This document shows positions 1 through 5,696 of a stretch of 6,872 nucleotides of DNA, in pieces. This DNA comes from Solirubrobacterales bacterium (lineage in GTDB: Bacteria > Actinomycetota > Thermoleophilia > Solirubrobacterales > Solirubrobacteraceae). The notes beneath the pieces were generated by a model. It was not told the origin of the DNA. It searched no databases and saw nothing but the letters and a program-made list of their open reading frames with translations. Location: NCBI GenBank assembly GCA_013696535.1, contig JACCYI010000328.1:1-6872 (forward strand), read 5' to 3'. The position numbers and the translations under genes are program-made. The stretch's first letter is position 1. The number at the start of each line of letters is the position of its first letter.

Positions 1-520
1 CCTGATCCCGCGCACGTCCTTCCGCCTCTCATGGAATCCAGCCCTGAAAAAGCCGGAACCCTAGGCGCGAAGCGGCGTGCGCCCTCCAACACGACTTTCA
101 CCGACCCACGGCAAGAGCAGGAGCGCCCCAAAAAGGCACCAAGCGGCGCCGGCGTCAACCCGGACGAACACCACGATTCTCACCCGCCAGAGGCGCGGAT
201 ATCCACAGAGTGCGACGAGCCGGCTACCTCCCGATGCCCGGCGAAGCCGCCTCATCGGACGTGGGGGATTCCCGCGATCCTTGACACATGCGGCAGTGAT
301 GTGATAGCCAACGCCATCAGCGTCCGTGACCCCAGAACAAACCAGATTCGTTGCCTGAGCCGCGCGGCTGCTGGAGTTGTGCGTATGCACCCCCGGGCGC
401 AACTCGACGCGGCGGCACCCTCCTCTGCGCGAGCGTGGATGCCATCCGCGACGGCGCGCCGGCCATCTCCTATCCGTCTCTCGGCTCGGTTGGGATGACG
501 GTGCTCAGGATCGCAGTACC
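1..520. other. Upstream region without a convincing gene
   Basis: No reading frame here shows the third-position G/C bias of the neighbouring genes. The open frames on both strands give low-complexity Arg/Ala/Pro/Ser-rich translations with no recognisable domain. The plus frame at 31-498 has roughly 60% G/C at third positions over its first 39 codons, near or below the base composition, and ends just before the GH114 start. The stretch probably carries the upstream regulatory region of the GH114 gene at 521. The only element worth naming is the promoter-like sequence near 281-309. No tRNA, CRISPR array or mobile-element end was seen. Confidence 0.55.
281..309 (+). promoter_or_regulatory. Possible sigma-70-type promoter
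   Basis: A perfect TTGACA hexamer lies at 281-286. After a 16-base spacer comes GATAGC (303-308), preceded by TG at 300-301 in extended -10 position. The -10 match to consensus is poor (3 of 6). If used, transcription would start near 315 and leave a leader of about 200 bases before the GH114 start at 521. This is seen by eye only, and a chance TTGACA is possible. Confidence 0.3.
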
Positions 521-1351
521 GTGAGCTTGCCGCGGTCCGCGCTGCCCGTGTGCTTGCTCGCCGTGGCCGCCGTGGCGACGGGGACCGTCGCGCCGCAACT
601 CGTCGCGAGGCCGGTCGCACCTCCGCGCGAGCCGGTCGAGGGCCCGTGGCAGCTTCAGGTGCAAGGCAAGGTCGACGTGTGTTTTTTATTAATCTTAGTG
701 GATCTCGACGGCGATGCCACCTCGGCGGCGACCGTCCGCGCGCTGCACGACGCTAGTCGCTATGTAATCTGCTACATCGACGCTGGCAGCTATGAGAACT
801 TCCGCGTCGACCACGCACGCTTCCCCAGGAGCGTGAAGGGCAGGCCCAACGGCTGGCCGGGCGAGCGCTGGCTGGACATCCGCCGACTCGACATCCTCGC
901 CCCGATCCTGAAGGCGAGAATGCGCACGTGCGCGCGCAAAGGTTTCGACGCCGTCGATCCCGACAACGTCGACGGCTACGCCAACAAGACGGGTTTCGGG
1001 CTCTCGCGGGCCGACTCCCTGCGCTTCACCCGCTGGCTGGCGCGGACCGCTCATGGCCTGGGCCTTTCCGTCGGTCTGAAGAACGCGCTCGAACTCGTGC
1101 CGTCGCTCGCCCCCCGCTTTGACTTCGCCGTCGTCGAGCAGTGCTTTCAGTACGACGAGTGCGAGCGGCTCGCGCCGTTCCTGCAGCGGAGCAAGCCCGT
1201 CTACGTGGTCGAGTACGAAGGGTCCTACGCCACGCTGTGCGCGAAGGCCGCCGCGCTCGGCGTGCACTTGACGCTCGCCCAGCTTGCGCTGGACGACTCA
1301 GGCGAACCGTGCCCGGCACGGCCGCCCACAGTGTCGTCCCAAGCACCCTGA
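521..1351 (+). CDS. Secreted GH114-family protein (endo-alpha-1,4-polygalactosaminidase-like)
   Basis: This is a 276-residue secreted protein of glycoside hydrolase family 114, whose characterised members cleave alpha-1,4-linked galactosamine polymers. The GTG at 521 is chosen because it puts a signal peptide at the N-terminus (hydrophobic stretch about residues 8-25) and has AGGA at 507-510. The frame is open back to 377, but that part has no protein-like character. The GH114 domain spans about residues 42-255. Shared with the paralogue at 1353-2402 are ICYIDAGSYE (83-92), NGWPGERWLDIRRLD (110-124), DAVDPDNVDGY (143-153), VGLKN (184-188), EQCFQYDEC (206-214) and EYEG (231-234). The Asp cluster 146-151 and Glu206 are the likely acidic catalytic residues, by family analogy. 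Five cysteines (84, 137, 208, 214, 240) match the paralogue, which suggests disulfides. Residues 54-59 are abnormal, being encoded by an AT-rich stretch with three TTA codons at the predicted first barrel strand, so activity is uncertain. Confidence 0.85.
   Translation: MSLPRSALPVCLLAVAAVATGTVAPQLVARPVAPPREPVEGPWQLQVQGKVDVCFLLILVDLDGDATSAATVRALHDASRYVICYIDAGSYENFRVDHARFPRSVKGRPNGWPGERWLDIRRLDILAPILKARMRTCARKGFDAVDPDNVDGYANKTGFGLSRADSLRFTRWLARTAHGLGLSVGLKNALELVPSLAPRFDFAVVEQCFQYDECERLAPFLQRSKPVYVVEYEGSYATLCAKAAALGVHLTLAQLALDDSGEPCPARPPTVSSQAP
680..697 (+). other. AT-rich TTA-codon patch inside the GH114 gene
   Basis: These 18 bases contain only one G and one C, inside a gene of roughly 65-70% G/C. 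In frame they encode Cys-Phe-Leu-Leu-Ile-Leu with TTA at 686, 689 and 695. At the equivalent place the paralogue has an ordinary GH114 strand around SADFYVIDGFD (residues 141-151). The two proteins have equal spacing across the segment (20 residues from the shared VD), so this is a substitution of sequence and not an insertion. Confidence 0.8.
848..882 (+). repeat. Inverted repeat block A, plus-strand copy
   Basis: The 35 bases here match the reverse complement of 1786-1820 at 34 of 35 positions. They encode the NGWPGERWLDI segment that both GH114 proteins share. The single difference is a synonymous third-position change in the Pro codon. Confidence 0.85.
953..979 (+). repeat. Inverted repeat block B, plus-strand copy
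   Basis: These 27 bases are the exact reverse complement of 1689-1715. They encode VDPDNVDGY, the Asp-rich active-site segment of the GH114 domain. With block A it makes the two convergent genes a long imperfect inverted repeat. Confidence 0.85.
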
Positions 1352-1352
1352 G

Positions 1353-2402
1353 CTAGCAGACCGTGCGCCACGCGTCGAGGCTGAGGCGCTTCATCTGCGA
1401 CAGCAGGCCCAGGCTTCTCGCCTGCGGGCAGATCACTGCCGGGTCTCCGCGGTACTCGATGTTGAAGACTGGCTTGCCGGCCGCGACGAACGGTGTCAGA
1501 AGGTTGCACTCGGAGTACTCAAAGCACTGCTCGTTGACCGAGAAGTCGAACGACGGCGCGAGGGTCGCGACCTGATCGAGGTCGTTCTTGAGGCCCACCG
1601 CCATGCCACGTACATGGGCGGCATCAGCGATGAAGCGGTTGTAGGCCAGCTGGTCGGCAGCGGTGAGCGGGAAGCCCGTCGCGTTCGTGTAGCCGTCGAC
1701 GTTGTCGGGATCGACCGCGTCATAGCCCTTGGCACGGCACATGTCCAGACGCGCCTCCATGATCGGCCCGAGCAGATCCAGGCGCCGGATGTCCAGCCAG
1801 CGCTCGCCGGGCCAGCCGTTGGACTTGCCCAGCACGGCCGCCGGGAAGCTCGCCGCGTCCGGCCGCCAGTCCTCATAGCTCCCGACGCTGAGGTAGCACC
1901 CGACGTGACGACCCTGACCGTGCAGCGACGCGACTACAGAAGCATCGTTGTCGAAGCCGTCGATGACGTAGAAATCGGCGCTCACGCTCTGGTCCACCGG
2001 CGTGGTCAACTGCATCTGCCAGGTGGTAGCAGGACCAGGACGCCAGTAGGATCCCGCAGGCGCAGGCGCTGGCGGGGCGATGACGGTGAACGCCTGGGAC
2101 CCCGTGTCGCTTCCGATCGTGGCGGTCACCGTGACGGGGCCGGCCGAGACCGACGGGGTTGCGAACTGCGCGCTGAACACGCCGCGCCGGTTCGTGGTGA
2201 CCGTGCTCACGAGGGAGTCTCCGAACTTCAGCTGCCCCGTCGTGCGTCTGGCGAAACCGGATCCGGTCGCCGAGACCGACGTCCCGGGCGTTCCAGAGGT
2301 GGGCGACAGAGTGAGCGTGCCGGCGTCGGCAGGTGGAACGGTCACCAAGCCGGCCGCGAAGATGAGGGCAAATAGGGTTGCAGTCCTTGCTGTGCGAAAC
2401 AT
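1353..2402 (-). CDS. Secreted GH114-family protein with N-terminal IPT/TIG-like domain
   Basis: This is a 349-residue secreted protein. It has a signal peptide at residues 1-27 (hydrophobic core about 8-22, ADA cleavage motif), an Ig-fold domain of IPT/TIG type at about 29-108 (LSPTSGTPGTSVSATGSGF start), a Pro/Ala linker at 109-118 and a GH114 domain at about 119-349. The GH114 part has the expected first strand FYVIDGFDND (144-153), then NGWPGERWLDIRRLD (195-209), DAVDPDNVDGY (228-238), NEQCFEYSEC (290-299) and NIEYRG (314-319). The Asp group 231-236 and Glu291 are the likely acidic catalytic residues by analogy with the family. The family's known reaction is endo-cleavage of alpha-1,4-polygalactosamine. 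The ATG at 2402 follows a strong GAGGAG site. The gene ends one base from the stop of the convergent paralogue. The extra Ig-like domain may bind a carbohydrate or act as a spacer at the cell surface. The family is clear; the exact substrate is inferred. Confidence 0.9.
   Translation of the reverse strand: MFRTARTATLFALIFAAGLVTVPPADAGTLTLSPTSGTPGTSVSATGSGFARRTTGQLKFGDSLVSTVTTNRRGVFSAQFATPSVSAGPVTVTATIGSDTGSQAFTVIAPPAPAPAGSYWRPGPATTWQMQLTTPVDQSVSADFYVIDGFDNDASVVASLHGQGRHVGCYLSVGSYEDWRPDAASFPAAVLGKSNGWPGERWLDIRRLDLLGPIMEARLDMCRAKGYDAVDPDNVDGYTNATGFPLTAADQLAYNRFIADAAHVRGMAVGLKNDLDQVATLAPSFDFSVNEQCFEYSECNLLTPFVAAGKPVFNIEYRGDPAVICPQARSLGLLSQMKRLSLDAWRTVC
1689..1715 (-). repeat. Inverted repeat block B, minus-strand copy
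   Basis: This is the exact 27-base inverted partner of 953-979, encoding the VDPDNVDGY segment of the second GH114 protein. Confidence 0.85.
1786..1820 (-). repeat. Inverted repeat block A, minus-strand copy
   Basis: This is the inverted partner of 848-882 with one mismatch in 35, encoding the NGWPGERWLDI segment of the second GH114 protein. Confidence 0.85.
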
Positions 2403-2407
2403 CGCGT

Positions 2408-2413
2408 CTCCTC
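2408..2413 (-). promoter_or_regulatory. Ribosome binding site of the TIG-GH114 gene
   Basis: The minus strand reads GAGGAG here, five bases before the ATG at 2402 (GAGGAGACGCGATG). It supports that start and fits the signal peptide that follows. Confidence 0.75.
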
Positions 2414-2415
2414 GT

Positions 2416-2436
2416 AGAAGTCGTCGAATGACTTCT
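2416..2436 (-). repeat. Inverted repeat in the leader of the TIG-GH114 gene
   Basis: AGAAGTC at 2416-2422 pairs with GACTTCT at 2430-2436 around a 7-base loop. It lies 14-34 bases upstream of the ATG at 2402, just outside the ribosome binding site. TGACTT also occurs twice in tandem at 2429-2441. It could be an operator half-site pair or a weak leader hairpin. The stem is short, so function is uncertain. Confidence 0.4.
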
Positions 2437-2677
2437 GACTTAGATCGGCGCGGGACGCGTCGAGCATGAGGAGAGGCATGAGATCCCGCCCAAGGCTGGT
2501 GGCGGTCAGCACGGCCGAGGGGGAGATGAAGTGCTCGGTGGGCGCAGGTGGTACGAGGGCAGAGGACCAGGGCCTACCGCGAAAGCATCTGCTCCGCACG
2601 ATCACCGAACCGGTCGACGAGCGAGGACCTGACGTGGCAGGATCGCTCGGGCGGGCGCTCCAGGCCTGGCGGCCGAC

Positions 2678-3076
2678 CTATCCGTCCGCCGGACCAGGGT
2701 CGGCCGGGAACCTTGCGGGCAGGTTCGCCTGCAATCCGAGCAGGCGCGTCTGAAGCGTGACGCTCGTATGCGCGAGCTCGTTGCAGACATCGGCGAGGGT
2801 GGCGCGCATCATCCGCGCTTGAACGGCGACGTCCTTGATCTCGTCCGCGGGCTGCTGGCCCGAGAGAGCCAGCAGCTCTTCGGCGACATCATTAACGAAA
2901 TTCGGCTCCGAGAGCTGGCCGCGGAGCTGAGCGTTCTCCTCGCGTAGCAGTACGAGCTCGGCCCTCAGGGCAGCCGCGTAGGACTCATCCGGCGCGCCGG
3001 CCGACCTGCGCCACCGACGCGGCTTGTCCTGTCGGGCTACCGACAGGTCCTTGAGCACCCTTTCGTCCTCGTTCAT
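2678..3076 (-). CDS. Small cytoplasmic coiled-coil protein, function unknown
   Basis: This is a 132-residue hydrophilic protein that I do not recognise. It has no signal peptide or membrane segment, so it is probably cytoplasmic. An Arg-rich stretch (about 18-25, PRRWRRS) precedes a leucine-zipper-like helix (about 35-57, ALRAELVLLREENAQLRGQL) with Leu/Ala at heptad positions. A second helical region runs about 77-118, ending in a short Pro/Ala-rich tail. The ATG at 3076 is preferred over the in-frame GTG at 3085 because TAGGTGA at 3088-3082 then sits five bases upstream, whereas the GTG lies inside that site. It follows the deacetylase gene by 58 bases on the same strand and is probably cotranscribed. 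A role as an oligomeric regulator or scaffold for the exopolysaccharide system is only a guess. The Arg-rich patch could bind nucleic acid or membrane. Confidence 0.75.
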   Translation of the reverse strand: MNEDERVLKDLSVARQDKPRRWRRSAGAPDESYAAALRAELVLLREENAQLRGQLSEPNFVNDVAEELLALSGQQPADEIKDVAVQARMMRATLADVCNELAHTSVTLQTRLLGLQANLPARFPADPGPADG

Positions 3077-3081
3077 GGGAG

Positions 3082-3088
3082 TCACCTA
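3082..3088 (-). promoter_or_regulatory. Ribosome binding site deciding the coiled-coil start
   Basis: The minus strand reads TAGGTGA, five bases before the ATG at 3076. An in-frame GTG (3085-3083) lies within this site and has only weak purine sequence upstream, so the ATG is the better start. Confidence 0.55.
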
Positions 3089-3134
3089 CCGCCGGCTTCC
3101 GTCGCAGGCGGCGATGACGGCGGGCTCGCGCCGG

Positions 3135-5648
3135 TCATAGGCTCACGGGTCCGACCGCGGCCGAGTAGGCGGACTGCGATCCGACGTCGTTGGCGGTCGT
3201 CACGCGAACGCGCAGCTTGTACCCGACGTCCCCGGTGTCCGGCGTGTAGCTCGAGGCGGTGGCGCCCGAGATCACGGACCACGTCGCTCCGATGTCGGAC
3301 GACCTTTCCCACTGGTAGTCGTAGCTCGGACCGGGACTGGTCCATGTGCCGGTGCTCGCCTGCAGCACGCTGCCGACCACCGGGCTGCCCGAGATGACGG
3401 GAGGGGCCGTGTTGACCGGGGTGTCCGCGAGCACGTTGGAGAACGCCATGCTCCAGCTCGAGATCGAGTTGCCGGCGGTGACCACCACCCGGTAGTTCTT
3501 GTCGGCCTCGGCATCGGTCACCGTGTACGTGTCTGCGGTCGCCCCGGGGATGTCGCTCCACGTCCCGGATCGTCCGCTCTGCCACTGCTTGGCGAGCGTG
3601 GGATTCCCGGTCCAGCTTCCGTTCGTCGCCGTCAGGGTGCCCCCCGGGTGGGGGTCACCAGAGATCGTCGGCGCGGCGGTGTTGGCCGGATTATCGGGAG
3701 CGAGAACGGCCGAGGAACCGCCGGCGACGGAGACCCAGTCCGAGCGCTGACCGCCGTACAGGGTGCCGCTGCTGGTGCCGGTGACCGGCACCAGCACGGT
3801 CGCGCCCGGAGCCGCCGTGATCGTGACGCGACCGTCCTGGATGTATCCGCTCACCTTGCCATCCGCCAGCGCCGCATTCCACGCCGCCTGACGACGCAGC
3901 TCTTCGGTCGCCTGGGTCGGCGTCGCCCGCACGAAGTCGGCCGCGACGTAGGTACGATAACGCTTAAGCGCCTCGGTCAGGACAGCGAACAGGATGCCAT
4001 CGCCCCGGTTGGCCGGGTTGGTGTTGGTGGGATCGCTGATGAGGTTGGACTGGTGCGCGTAGTGCGGACGCGGATCGTTGCCCAGCATGTGACGGATGAT
4101 CCCGCTCGCCTCGCGATCGACGAACTGCTCCTTGGTCGTCGGGGTCGTGAAGCACGTCGTGGTCGCCGTGTTCGTGCAGTTGCCGCCGGGGGAACCCTGC
4201 GCGAGATACAACCAGTTGTACTCGTCCAGTTGGTCGGCGAAGGTCGCGACGTTGTAGAAGACGTTCATCGGATAACGCGGGAAGGTCAAAGCCGTGCCGA
4301 TCGCCCGCTGCCCGTCTTCACGTGAGTTGTCCGAGCCCAGCGAGAGGATCCCCGTGTCCGACAGGGCCAGGGCCATGTTCGGGTTCGGCGCCTTGTAGGG
4401 GTTCGTCGTACCGATGCCGGAGTGCTCGCCGGTGACGAGCTCGCTGCGGTCGAAGTTCGGCAGCTTGTTCCTGGTCGCCCATTGCTGGTTGTCGCGGATC
4501 GTCGCCACGATCTCGGCTAGGGTCAGCGTCGGCGGACCGTCGATGTTCGGGTGACCGAAGGTGTGGTTGACCCAGCGGAACTGTTGTTTCTTCTTCAGGA
4601 ACGCCGACGTGAGCGGATCGCTCGCACCGGCGTCGACGCTGCCGCCACCGTTGAAGAGCATGTCGAGCCTGAAGCCGTTGGCGTTCTGCCAGTTCACCAG
4701 TCGGGTCACGTCGGCTGCGGTCATGCGCAGGTCCTGCTGACCGGGCGCTGTGTCTTCCGGCGTCGTGTTGCTCACCGGATCCCACTTGTCGTCAGGGAGA
4801 AGGACGTCATCGACGTTGACCGACAGGTAGGCGCGATCACGACCGAGGTAGATCCCTCGCGTCACCCAGCTCAGCATCCCGTGCCGCAGCAGGCCCGTGT
4901 GCAGCTGGTTCGGATTGCCGTTGAACGTCGCGACCATCTCCTCGCGGCCGTCTTTCGTGGTGTCGGTGCCGAGCAGCGTCGCGCCCGAGGAGTCCTGCAG
5001 CAGCGGCGTGAAGCTCGCGGCCGAGCAGTTCTCGTCGGCCGTCGGACACGGTTTCGCGAACGATGCGAACGTGCCGGTGTCAAAGCTCACTGGCCCCTTC
5101 AGGTAGGGGAACGCCTGCAGGCCGGCTGCGTTGAGCGTGAAGGTCTTGCCATCCAGCGGACCGGCGCCCGACGAGAAGGTCAAGCCCACCGTAGGGCCCG
5201 GATAGGCGTTGGCAATCAGGTGACGGACGGCGAACTTACGTTCGAAGTTCTTCAACGTCGCCCATTCGTCCTCGCTGAACGCCGCCACGCCGGAGCCACT
5301 CGCAAAGGAGATCGGACGCCCTCCCGACAAGGTCCCGTCCGCGGAGGCCACGATGACACCCTCGTACTTCGCGTGATCGCCGTCCGCCAGCGTCGACGCT
5401 GTGATATCCGGATCGCTCGCGCTCGTCCCGACGATCGTGTCGAAGGGCACGCCCTCGCGTCGGAGCTCCGCTTTCCAGGACTGGTAGTCGGGCTCACCGC
5501 CGTCAGCGGACAACAGCAGCACTCGCATGTCCACGCGCAGCCCGGCGTGTGGCTCCGACCCGGCACTGGCCAATGCTGCGAACAGCGTCAGCGCCAGCGC
5601 CAGCGTCAGCGTCAGCCAGCCGATGGTCCTTCGCGTGAGCGTCCTCAT
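3135..5648 (-). CDS. Secreted polysaccharide deacetylase-like protein (Agd3/CE18-like) with two C-terminal Ig-like repeats
   Basis: This 837-residue exported protein probably deacetylates an N-acetylhexosamine polymer. It has a signal peptide (about 1-29, Leu/Thr/Ala core, ASA end) and an N-terminal alpha/beta or beta region (about 40-265) starting MRVLLLSADGGEPDY. The deacetylase-like domain (about 270-575) contains SVNVDDVLLPDD with Asp280-Asp281, NHTFGH with His362 and His366, GEHSG (407-411) and RPHYAHQSN (527-535). The Asp plus HxxxH pattern is the metal-binding set of NodB-type deacetylases. The VDD form and the long N-terminal part recall fungal Agd3 (family CE18), which deacetylates galactosaminogalactan. 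A small beta region (about 600-650) leads to two Ig-like repeats (about 656-742 and 747-837), each opening NTA-P-ISG and carrying a WQ or QW motif and a Y-V/L-R-V strand. The ATG at 5648 follows AGGAG with a 9-base spacer. Overall fold assignment is fairly sure; the CE18 assignment and substrate are inferred. Confidence 0.8.
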   Translation of the reverse strand: MRTLTRRTIGWLTLTLALALTLFAALASAGSEPHAGLRVDMRVLLLSADGGEPDYQSWKAELRREGVPFDTIVGTSASDPDITASTLADGDHAKYEGVIVASADGTLSGGRPISFASGSGVAAFSEDEWATLKNFERKFAVRHLIANAYPGPTVGLTFSSGAGPLDGKTFTLNAAGLQAFPYLKGPVSFDTGTFASFAKPCPTADENCSAASFTPLLQDSSGATLLGTDTTKDGREEMVATFNGNPNQLHTGLLRHGMLSWVTRGIYLGRDRAYLSVNVDDVLLPDDKWDPVSNTTPEDTAPGQQDLRMTAADVTRLVNWQNANGFRLDMLFNGGGSVDAGASDPLTSAFLKKKQQFRWVNHTFGHPNIDGPPTLTLAEIVATIRDNQQWATRNKLPNFDRSELVTGEHSGIGTTNPYKAPNPNMALALSDTGILSLGSDNSREDGQRAIGTALTFPRYPMNVFYNVATFADQLDEYNWLYLAQGSPGGNCTNTATTTCFTTPTTKEQFVDREASGIIRHMLGNDPRPHYAHQSNLISDPTNTNPANRGDGILFAVLTEALKRYRTYVAADFVRATPTQATEELRRQAAWNAALADGKVSGYIQDGRVTITAAPGATVLVPVTGTSSGTLYGGQRSDWVSVAGGSSAVLAPDNPANTAAPTISGDPHPGGTLTATNGSWTGNPTLAKQWQSGRSGTWSDIPGATADTYTVTDAEADKNYRVVVTAGNSISSWSMAFSNVLADTPVNTAPPVISGSPVVGSVLQASTGTWTSPGPSYDYQWERSSDIGATWSVISGATASSYTPDTGDVGYKLRVRVTTANDVGSQSAYSAAVGPVSL
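5585..5614 (-). repeat. Hexamer tandem repeat in the signal-peptide core
   Basis: Five tandem 6-base units (GCGTCA or GCGCCA on the plus strand) encode the alternating Leu-Thr/Leu-Ala core of the deacetylase signal peptide. Gain or loss of a unit would add or remove two residues without shifting frame. Confidence 0.8.
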
Positions 5649-5657
5649 ATCAATCGT

Positions 5658-5662
5658 CTCCT
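5658..5662 (-). promoter_or_regulatory. Ribosome binding site of the deacetylase gene
   Basis: AGGAG on the minus strand lies nine bases before the ATG at 5648, within the 48-base gap after the small secreted protein gene. It supports independent initiation at this ATG. Confidence 0.7.
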
Positions 5663-5696
5663 ACCCCTGCCGGGGTCACGCCGTTGGTGGAAGAAG

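Larger units (their letters stand above)
2403..2677. other. Gap between the coiled-coil gene and the TIG-GH114 gene
   Basis: These 275 bases hold no gene I can support. Short open frames exist on both strands (plus 2478-2753, minus 2605-2342) with third-position G/C near 77%. Each runs into a well-supported gene, and neither translation shows a domain, signal or membrane segment. The segment contains the 7-base inverted repeat at 2416-2436 and a 10-base perfect palindrome CCAGGCCTGG at 2660-2669, just after the stop of the coiled-coil gene. No U-tract terminator is visible. The size of the gap suggests the GH114 gene may have its own promoter here, though no clear -35/-10 pair was found. Confidence 0.5.

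Noticed and set aside
31..498. Plus-strand open frame of 155 codons in the left region
   Set aside because: The translation is low complexity with no domain, and third-position G/C is not raised as in the real genes of the window.
377..520. N-terminal extension of the first GH114 protein from TTG at 377
   Set aside because: The added 48 residues have no protein-like character and would bury the signal peptide that begins at the GTG at 521.
252..620. Minus-strand open frame of 122 codons
   Set aside because: Arg/Ala-rich translation typical of an antisense frame in GC-rich DNA, overlapping the start and signal peptide of the GH114 gene.
1284..2375. Plus-strand open frame of 363 codons
   Set aside because: It is the antisense shadow of the second GH114 gene, which has domain motifs, a signal peptide and a ribosome binding site.
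2342..2605. Possible small minus-strand gene running into the start of the TIG-GH114 gene
   Set aside because: It would overlap the GH114 signal-peptide region by about 60 bases and has no clear ribosome binding site or domain.
2660..2669. Palindrome CCAGGCCTGG as a terminator of the coiled-coil gene
   Set aside because: It has no loop and no following U-tract; a 10-base palindrome is expected by chance in GC-rich DNA.
2478..2753. Possible small plus-strand gene with AGGAG upstream of ATG at 2478
   Set aside because: Third-position G/C is moderately high (about 77% by hand over most of it), but the opposite-strand frame scores the same, the product has no recognisable feature and its end overlaps the coiled-coil gene. 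A homologue in another genome would reverse this.
3082..3585. Minus-strand open frame of 167 codons overlapping the 3' end of the deacetylase gene
   Set aside because: It is an out-of-frame shadow of the Ig-like repeats, rich in Arg, Gly and His, with no domain.
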